Below are positions 52,656 through 58,376 of a DNA stretch of 58,376 nucleotides, piece after piece. Origin of the DNA: Candidatus Zhuqueibacterota bacterium (GTDB lineage: Bacteria; Zhuqueibacterota; Zhuqueibacteria; Thermofontimicrobiales; Thiofontviventaceae); contig JAFGOE010000021.1 of assembly GCA_016926625.1 (NCBI GenBank), positions 1 through 58,376 of the forward strand. The letters run 5' to 3'. Numbering within the stretch: position 1 is the first letter of the stretch; every line of letters starts with the position of its first letter. The position numbers and the translations under genes were made by a program. A model generated the notes under the pieces. The model was not told the origin of the DNA and did no database searches. It worked only from the letters and a program-made list of their open reading frames with translations.

Positions 52656-52950
52656 TGCAGCATGGTCAGACTGCCCAAAACTTTACGCGATCTTGTTTAT
52701 CTACTTGTTGTAACGAGTGACAGATTCGATCGGTTCTGTGTCAATAATTTTGATAAATAAAATACGGTGACATTGCTTCAGCGATGAAACGATGACGGAT
52801 TCCTGTTCGATTGGGAAAAAGGGATCCTTGTGTTGCATTGAAACGATGTACGCCATATTTTAATCATCAAGATACGTTCAGGGCAAGGATAGAACCGAGC
52901 GATTATTGTAACAGATCGTCAGCGATGAATTGAACAGAGGAATGGATTCC

Positions 52951-54657
52951 ATGAATAACGTTGATTCGGCTACACCATTACATTTCATTAAAGCGATAAT
53001 TGAAAAAGATCTGGAAACCCAAAAATATAAAGGGCGGGTGCATACCCGTTTCCCGCCAGAACCCAATGGTTATCTGCATATTGGCCACGCAAAATCCATA
53101 TGTCTTAATTTCGGGCTGGCTCAAGAGTACAACGGATTATGTAATCTTAGATTCGATGACACCAATCCCATCAAGGAAGAAGAAGAATATGTGAACTCCA
53201 TTCAGGAGGATGTCAAATGGTTGGGATTCGATTGGGATGATCGGCTCTATTATGCATCGGATTATTTTCATCAGTTATACGCCTATGCTCTCCAGCTTAT
53301 CGAAAAGGGTAAGGCCTATATCTGCGATCTCAGTCCTGATGAGATGAGAGAATACCGAGGCACGCTCACCGAACCCGGCAAGAACAGTCCTTACCGCGAC
53401 CGAAGCGTCGAGGAGAACCTGGATTTGTTCCAGCGAATGAAAAACGGGGAATTCCCCGATGGAACGCGTGTGCTGAGAGCGAAGATCGATATGAACTCTT
53501 CCAATTTGAATATGAGAGATCCGGTGATCTATCGCATCTTGCATGCTTCGCATCACCGGACGGGTGATCAATGGTGCATTTATCCGATGTACGATTTTGC
53601 TCATTGTTTCTCGGATTCCATCGAGAGGATTACACATTCGATTTGCACGTTGGAGTTTGAAGACCATCGACCGTTGTACGATTGGTTTCTGGACGCGGTG
53701 GGGGTGTATCATCCGCAACAGATCGAGTTCGCCCGATTGAATTTGAGCTACACGGTGATGAGTAAGCGTAAATTGAATGAGCTCGTTAAACTGAAGCTGG
53801 TCGATGGATGGAATGATCCCAGGTTGCCGACTATAGCGGGACTGCGAAGGCGTGGTTATACGCCGCAGGCCATTCAAGTATTTGCTGAACGGATCGGTGT
53901 CGCCAAGAGCGATAGTATCGTGGACATTGCATTGCTCGAATATTGTTTACGCGAGGATCTGAACAAGGTCGCGCTGCGAGTGATGGCGGTGCTTGACCCG
54001 GTGAAGCTGGTCATCGAAAATTACCCCGAGGATGGCCTTGAATACGTCGAGGCGATAGACAACCCGGAGGATCCTGACAGCAGCACGCGGAAGCTCCCCT
54101 TTTCCAGGGTCTTGTACATCGAGAGAGACGATTTTAAAGAAGATCCTCCGCATAAATATTTCCGACTGGCACCAGGCGCGGAGGTGAGGTTGAAGCATGC
54201 GTATTATGTGACGTGCACCGGGTACGAGAAGGATGAGAAGACCGGTGAAGTCGTCGAAATCAGATGCACCTACGATCCTGAGACGCGGGGAGGGTGGTCG
54301 TCGGATGGTCGAAAAGTGAAAGGCACCTTACACTGGGTCTCTGCCGCTCATGCCGTTAACGCAGAAGTCAGATTACTGGATCGACTCTTCCTCGTCCCCA
54401 ATCCGGACGATGTACTAGAGGGTGGTAATTTTAAGGATAATTTAAATCCGAATTCGTTGAAGATCCTCGAGGGATGCAAACTGGAGCCGGGTATGGTGGA
54501 TGCGAAAATTGGAACGTCCTATCAATTTTTGCGAAACGGGTATTTCACGAAAGACAGCAAATACTCGACTAACCATAAACTTGTTTTTAATCAAACCGTT
54601 CCCCTGCGAGATAGCTGGGCTAAAATAGAGAATGCGCAGAAACCGGATGGCAAATAA
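52951..54657 (+). CDS. glnS: Glutaminyl-tRNA synthetase
   Basis: A 568-residue class I synthetase that charges tRNA-Gln directly. [18 protein letters not shown] carries the HIGH motif, RFDDTNP follows, and [12 protein letters not shown] is the KMSKS-type loop. The C-terminal anticodon-binding barrels (about 350-560) are complete. Because gltX is 42 nt downstream, the organism has separate Glu and Gln enzymes. GlnRS outside Proteobacteria is patchy and usually traced to transfer from a eukaryote-like source. The start was chosen at MNNVDSATP; two upstream in-frame starts are possible. Confidence 0.96.
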   Translation: MNNVDSATPLHFIKAIIEKDLETQKYKGRVHTRFPPEPNGYLHIGHAKSICLNFGLAQEYNGLCNLRFDDTNPIKEEEEYVNSIQEDVKWLGFDWDDRLYYASDYFHQLYAYALQLIEKGKAYICDLSPDEMREYRGTLTEPGKNSPYRDRSVEENLDLFQRMKNGEFPDGTRVLRAKIDMNSSNLNMRDPVIYRILHASHHRTGDQWCIYPMYDFAHCFSDSIERITHSICTLEFEDHRPLYDWFLDAVGVYHPQQIEFARLNLSYTVMSKRKLNELVKLKLVDGWNDPRLPTIAGLRRRGYTPQAIQVFAERIGVAKSDSIVDIALLEYCLREDLNKVALRVMAVLDPVKLVIENYPEDGLEYVEAIDNPEDPDSSTRKLPFSRVLYIERDDFKEDPPHKYFRLAPGAEVRLKHAYYVTCTGYEKDEKTGEVVEIRCTYDPETRGGWSSDGRKVKGTLHWVSAAHAVNAEVRLLDRLFLVPNPDDVLEGGNFKDNLNPNSLKILEGCKLEPGMVDAKIGTSYQFLRNGYFTKDSKYSTNHKLVFNQTVPLRDSWAKIENAQKPDGK

Positions 54658-54699
54658 TCACACATCGTATAACAGACGATAGTTGAGGATACCCAAGTC

Positions 54700-56145
54700 A
54701 TGAATAAAGATGTCAGAGTACGTTTTGCACCGAGTCCGACGGGTCACCTGCATATAGGGAACGCACGTACGGCTATTTTAAATTGGTTGTTTGCGAAACA
54801 CACGAGCGGGAAATTTATTCTCAGGATAGAAGACACAGATCCCGAGCGTTCGAAAGAAGAGTATACAGAACAGATATATTCGGATCTGCAATGGTTGGGT
54901 TTGGCGTGGGATGAGGGTCCCGATGTGGGGGGTGACTACGGACCGTACAAGCAATCTGAACGGCTCGATATCTACGCGCGTTACACAATGATTCTTCTGG
55001 AGAAAGGGTTAGCATACAAGTGTTTTTGCACACCGGAAGAATTGGAGATAATGCGCAAGGAGGCGATCGAGAAGGGATTATCGGCGAACTACGACCGACG
55101 CTGTTTGCACCTGAGTCCGGAAGAGATAGCAACGCGCGAGGCACAGGGCTTACAGGCAGCAATACGATTTAAGGTTCCTGAAAAAGACGTCGTCATGAAC
55201 GATTTAGTTAAAAAGCAGATCTCATTTCCATACGACAGCATCGGTGATTTTGTGATCATGCGAAAGGAAGGGATTCCGACTTACAACTATGCTGCCGTGG
55301 TGGATGACCATCTGATGGAGATCACGCATGTGATACGCGGGGATGATCATGTGTCGAATACCCCGAAACAGATCTTGTTGTACGAGGCGTTCGGATTTGA
55401 AATCCCTGAGTTCGCACACATTCCGATGATACTCGGTCCTGATCGGCTTCGACTGTCGAAAAGACACGGAGCCACGTCGATCGATGAATATCAGGCCAGG
55501 GGCTATCTGCCCGAGGCGTTGATCAATTTTCTCAGTCTGTTAAGTTGGTCATCGGAGAGCGGCGCGGAAATACTATCTAAGGAGCGGCTGATCCAGGAAT
55601 TCGATTTTAACCGTGTAACCCAGAGTGCTGCTGTGTTTAATCATGAAAAATTGAACTGGATGAACGGCTCTTATATCCGTGAATCGCGACCCGAGGAATT
55701 GATCGACCCGGTGATACCTTTTTTTATTAAGGCGGGTTATCCGGTTGATGATCGCGACAGGGTGCTGAAGATCATCAAGGCTGTTCAGGAAAAAATCGAT
55801 TATCTGGAACAGATCATCGACCATGCGAAGATATTTTTTCAGGATAGCATCACGATTGAGGATGCGGAAGCCCGTGCTCTCGTGAGAAAGGAAACATCGC
55901 AGAAGGTATTTTGGTCTTTTTTACGTGAATTAAGGGCTATCGATCATATTGACATGGACACGTTCCGATTAATCATGAAAACGGTGCAGAAAGAGACCGG
56001 GGTCATGGGCAAGGATTTATGGATGCCGATACGTATCGGACTGACCGGGAGAATTCACGGTCCCGAGTTACCCATGATCGTCGAGTTATTAGGCAAGCAG
56101 ACGTGTCAGAAATTTATCGAAGAGATCGTAAATCGGTTCAGTTGA
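54700..56145 (+). CDS. gltX: Glutamyl-tRNA synthetase
   Basis: A 481-residue class I synthetase. VRFAPSPTGHLHIGNART is the HIGH region, ILRIEDTDPERS and the KMSKS-type LRLSKRHGATS follow, and the C-terminal helical anticodon-binding domain is complete. It lies between glnS and cysS with spacers of about 40 nt, suggesting one synthetase operon. Confidence 0.97.
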   Translation: MNKDVRVRFAPSPTGHLHIGNARTAILNWLFAKHTSGKFILRIEDTDPERSKEEYTEQIYSDLQWLGLAWDEGPDVGGDYGPYKQSERLDIYARYTMILLEKGLAYKCFCTPEELEIMRKEAIEKGLSANYDRRCLHLSPEEIATREAQGLQAAIRFKVPEKDVVMNDLVKKQISFPYDSIGDFVIMRKEGIPTYNYAAVVDDHLMEITHVIRGDDHVSNTPKQILLYEAFGFEIPEFAHIPMILGPDRLRLSKRHGATSIDEYQARGYLPEALINFLSLLSWSSESGAEILSKERLIQEFDFNRVTQSAAVFNHEKLNWMNGSYIRESRPEELIDPVIPFFIKAGYPVDDRDRVLKIIKAVQEKIDYLEQIIDHAKIFFQDSITIEDAEARALVRKETSQKVFWSFLRELRAIDHIDMDTFRLIMKTVQKETGVMGKDLWMPIRIGLTGRIHGPELPMIVELLGKQTCQKFIEEIVNRFS

Positions 56146-56185
56146 TTGATCATGTTAGATTCAAAAAAGGCTGAAGGAGCAAGAC

Positions 56186-57598
56186 ATGGCAATCCAAATC
56201 TATAATACATACACCGGCAGGAAAGAGGAATTTAAACCGATACAACCGGGTAAGGTTGGCATTTATTTATGCGGACCGACGGTCTATGATTATTTTCACA
56301 TCGGCAACGCGCGACCGCTGCTGATGTTCGACATATTCAGGAGGTACCTGTCCTATCGTCATTACGATGTTAAATACGTGGTTAACGTCACTGATATCGA
56401 CGATAAACTGATTAAGAAGGCGCAGGAAGAGCATGTGACGGTGGGTGAAGTCGCCAGAAAGTTTACGGATGCGTATTTTGAGGACATTAAGAAGTTGCGC
56501 ATTGAGCAGCCGGACGTGAGTCCGCGGGCAACAGATCATATCCCGGAGATGATCGATCTGATCAAGCGTTTGATCGCGAACGGCCATGCGTATGAGCTCG
56601 ATGGTGATGTTTACTTTCGGGTGCGCAGTTACCCGCCATACGGTCGTTTGTCAGGCAAGAATATCGATGACTTACAATCCGGGGCCAGGGTGGAGGTCGA
56701 TGAACGTAAAGAGGCGCCGTTGGATTTCGCGTTATGGAAATCAGCTAAGCCGGGCGAGCCCCACTGGGATAGTCCCTGGGGTCAGGGTCGTCCGGGTTGG
56801 CATATCGAATGTTCGGTCATGTCGATGAAGTATCTGGGCGAAAATTTCGATATTCATGCGGGAGGGGTGGATTTGATCTTTCCGCACCATGAGAATGAGA
56901 TCGCGCAGAGCGAGGGGGCAACGCATGTCAAATTCGTCAACTACTGGCTTCACAATGGGTTTTTGAATGTCGAAGGTGAGAAGATGTCCAAATCTCTCGG
57001 CAATTTCTTTACGGCGCGGGAGATCGTTGCGAAATACAGACCAGAAGTCATCCGAATGTTTTTTCTGCTAAAGCATTACAGGAGTCCAATTAATTTTAGT
57101 GAGGAGAGGATTTGCGAAGCCCGGCAGGCGCTCGAGCGCATCGTATCGACGCTTGATTCCATTAACACGTTAATCGGTGTTGGGGCGGATATCGATCGAT
57201 CGGAGAGCGAGTTTGTACGTGGTTTGAAGCAGGAGTTCATCGAAGCAATGGACGATGATTTCAACACGGCGTTAGCAATAGCCAAATTATTTGAGTTAGT
57301 GAAAGAGGCGAATTTAATTATTGCCAAGGAGACGATAACGGAGAATGATAAATCAATTTTAATGGAGATCCGCGAGACGTTTTACGAATACAATACATTT
57401 TTATCCATACTCCCCGGGGAACAAAAATCGGACAGCATGGTTAATGAGGGAGCGTACATCGACCTGTTACTGGAAATACGTCGAGAATTAAGGATCAAGC
57501 AGGAGTGGAAATTAGCGGATCAGATACGCGATCGTCTGAACGAATTGAATATTGAGATAAAAGATTCGAAAGATGGGACGATTTGGCGAAGAAAATAA
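56186..57598 (+). CDS. cysS: Cysteinyl-tRNA synthetase
   Basis: A 470-residue class I synthetase. CGPTVYDYFHIGNARPLLMFD holds the first zinc Cys and the HIGH-type motif (HIGN). GWHIECSVMSMKYLG and FPHHENEIAQSEG supply the remaining zinc ligands, and EKMSKSLGNFFT is the KMSKS loop. AAGGAGCAAG precedes the ATG. It ends about 20 nt before the promoter of the tRNA-tuf cluster. Confidence 0.97.
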   Translation: MAIQIYNTYTGRKEEFKPIQPGKVGIYLCGPTVYDYFHIGNARPLLMFDIFRRYLSYRHYDVKYVVNVTDIDDKLIKKAQEEHVTVGEVARKFTDAYFEDIKKLRIEQPDVSPRATDHIPEMIDLIKRLIANGHAYELDGDVYFRVRSYPPYGRLSGKNIDDLQSGARVEVDERKEAPLDFALWKSAKPGEPHWDSPWGQGRPGWHIECSVMSMKYLGENFDIHAGGVDLIFPHHENEIAQSEGATHVKFVNYWLHNGFLNVEGEKMSKSLGNFFTAREIVAKYRPEVIRMFFLLKHYRSPINFSEERICEARQALERIVSTLDSINTLIGVGADIDRSESEFVRGLKQEFIEAMDDDFNTALAIAKLFELVKEANLIIAKETITENDKSILMEIRETFYEYNTFLSILPGEQKSDSMVNEGAYIDLLLEIRRELRIKQEWKLADQIRDRLNELNIEIKDSKDGTIWRRK

Positions 57599-57618
57599 TA
57601 AAAAATATAAAAAATATC

Positions 57619-57646
57619 TTGACTTTTATACATATTTTTCTATATT
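57619..57646 (+). promoter_or_regulatory. sigma70-type promoter of the tRNA-tuf cluster
   Basis: TTGACT (57619-57624), a 16-nt spacer and TATATT (57641-57646). It lies between cysS and the first tRNA in an AT-rich stretch, well placed to drive the four tRNAs and tuf. Confidence 0.75.
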
Positions 57647-57700
57647 TATGGTTTTCAACATTATATGGTATTAATCTATCCTGGCAGTGATGTTTGCAAT

Positions 57701-57773
57701 GCCACCATAGCTCAGCAGGTAGAGCGCCTCACTTGTAATGAGGTGGCCGCGGGTTCGATTCCTGCTGGTGGCT
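57701..57773 (+). tRNA. tRNA-Thr (anticodon TGT)
   Basis: A 73-nt cloverleaf. The acceptor stem GCCACCA/TGGTGGC is perfect, and anticodon stem CCTCA/TGAGG encloses CTTGTAA, giving TGT. CCA is not encoded. First of four clustered tRNAs before tuf. Confidence 0.97.
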
Positions 57774-57779
57774 CTAGAT

Positions 57780-57861
57780 GGGAAGGTACCCGAGTGGCCA
57801 AAGGGAACAGACTGTAAATCTGTCGGCAACGCCTTCGGAGGTTCGAATCCTCCCCTTCCCA
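57780..57861 (+). tRNA. tRNA-Tyr (anticodon GTA)
   Basis: An 82-nt type II tRNA with a long variable arm. The acceptor GGGAAGG pairs with CCTTCCC, and the anticodon region CAGACTGTAAATCTG gives GTA. The discriminator is A and CCA is not encoded. It lies 6 nt behind tRNA-Thr. Confidence 0.97.
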
Positions 57862-57929
57862 CAAACTTAAAAATCGATAGATTTTTTTTCTGTCAAGATG
57901 TGTGGTAAAAAGCAGGAAGAGAAACGATT

Positions 57930-58003
57930 GCGGGAATAGCTCAATTGGCTAGAGCATCAGCCTTCCAAGCTGAGGGTTGCGGGTTCGACCCCCGTTTCCC
58001 GCT
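57930..58003 (+). tRNA. tRNA-Gly (anticodon TCC)
   Basis: A 74-nt cloverleaf. The acceptor GCGGGAA pairs with TTCCCGC, and anticodon stem TCAGC/GCTGA encloses CTTCCAA, giving TCC. The discriminator is T and CCA is not encoded. Confidence 0.97.
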
Positions 58004-58176
58004 CTGACAATTTACCCCTCATGATGGCTCCCGGTCAATAACAATTCTGAAAACTGCCTCAGGTAATCGGGGAACGTAATGGAACATATTGGGCAGGGAG
58101 AGGTTACGTTGCGTTTACTATCCTTAACCGGAGCGTACATGAATTATGAGGGGTTTTTGAATGTTTGACTATACCC
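58004..58176. other. Spacer inside the tRNA cluster with terminal inverted repeat
   Basis: A 173-nt gap between tRNA-Gly and tRNA-Thr, long for this cluster. A 9-bp inverted repeat, ACCCCTCAT (58014-58022) and ATGAGGGGT (58146-58154), brackets it and the second arm is followed by TTTT. It could be an RNA-processing hairpin, a terminator/attenuator, or an inserted small element. No open frame was accepted. Confidence 0.4.
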
Positions 58177-58252
58177 GCCCATGTAGCTCAGTAGGTAGAG
58201 CACATCCTTGGTAAGGATGAGGTCACCAGTTCGATCCTGGTCGTGGGCTCCA
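58177..58252 (+). tRNA. tRNA-Thr (anticodon GGT)
   Basis: A cloverleaf with acceptor GCCCATG/CGTGGGC and anticodon stem CATCC/GGATG enclosing TTGGTAA, giving GGT. Unlike the other five tRNAs here, the 3' CCA is encoded in the genome. It lies 49 nt before the tuf start. Confidence 0.97.
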
Positions 58253-58301
58253 TAATTAACAAAACCTTTTAATGTAGAATCCATTTTTGGGAGGTTAACC
58301 G

Positions 58302-58376
58302 ATGTCCAAGGAAAAATTTGCGCGGACGAAGCCGCATTTGAATATAGGGACAATAGGTCACGTAGATCATGGGAAG
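58302..58376 (+). CDS. tuf: Elongation factor Tu (5' part, cut by window end)
   Basis: The first 25 codons of EF-Tu: MSKEKFARTKPHLNIGTIG followed by HVDHGK, the start of the G1 GTP-binding loop. GGGAGG lies 7 nt before the ATG. The gene runs off the right edge. It follows Thr-Tyr-Gly-Thr tRNA genes exactly as tufB does in E. coli. Confidence 0.97.
   Translation, partial: MSKEKFARTKPHLNIGTIGHVDHGK

Noticed and set aside
52656-52950. T-box or other leader before glnS
   Set aside because: No T-box consensus or clear antiterminator was seen in this ~295-nt spacer; nothing else was recognised in it.

Overview
The window reads as chromosomal DNA from a Gram-negative, mainly anaerobic bacterium of the FCB (Fibrobacterota-Chlorobiota-Bacteroidota) superphylum. 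My best guess is a candidate lineage near KSB1, Calditrichota or Marinimicrobia rather than Bacteroidota proper. The reasons are secreted proteins with type IX secretion (T9SS) C-terminal sorting domains (PNPFNPET-type motif), a GWxTD-domain protein, an outer-membrane protein joining an MA-type peptidase to an Omp85-like barrel, two rubredoxins, a 2-oxoacid:ferredoxin oxidoreductase and a ferredoxin-thioredoxin reductase. Several promoters are plain sigma70 type (TTGACT-17-TATATT), unlike the TAnnTTTG type of Bacteroidota. The taxonomy is inference; no rRNA is present.

Layout: (1) 1-4.9 kb: AT-rich spacer, two tRNA-Lys genes, an NhaC-type antiporter, two hairpin-forming MITE-like repeats, a small sulfotransferase-like gene, an HD hydrolase and a LiaF-like membrane protein. 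(2) 5.1-8.7 kb: full-length cobalamin-dependent methionine synthase with a rubredoxin gene 9 nt behind it. (3) 9-11.5 kb: leftward operon of a Tat-exported aldo/keto reductase with ferredoxin domain, a DUF6599-type secreted protein and a hotdog thioesterase. (4) 11.7-17.3 kb: leftward polyphosphate cluster ppk1 - CYTH/CHAD protein - ParA-like ATPase - ppx, then a tocopherol-cyclase-like gene. (5) 19-24 kb: MA peptidase/TolB propeller/barrel fusion, GWxTD protein and SixA-like phosphatase. (6) 24-28.8 kb: small metabolic and regulatory genes, ending with a CBS-pair protein and a second rubredoxin. (7) 28.9-34.8 kb: apparent seven-gene ferredoxin/thiol redox operon korA-korB-bcp-grx-FTR-FAD dehydrogenase-ferritin-like. 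(8) 35-37.8 kb: UbiA prenyltransferase, UbiE/MenG methyltransferase and a cytochrome b5/DUF2231 membrane protein. (9) 38-46.1 kb: two very large secreted surface proteins. (10) 46.3-48.5 kb: an unrecognised kinase-like membrane protein. (11) 48.7-52.7 kb: yebC-ruvC-ruvA-ruvB-queA. (12) 52.9-58.4 kb: glnS, gltX, cysS, then tRNA-Thr, Tyr, Gly, Thr and the start of tuf, the same tRNA-tuf order as in E. coli.

The parts most worth following up are the ParA-like ATPase inside the polyphosphate cluster (possible granule positioning), the metH-rubredoxin pair (possible reactivation electron donor), the ferredoxin-to-thiol redox operon, the kinase-like/EF-hand-like membrane protein, and the paired T9SS cargo proteins that share an undescribed cysteine-containing domain.
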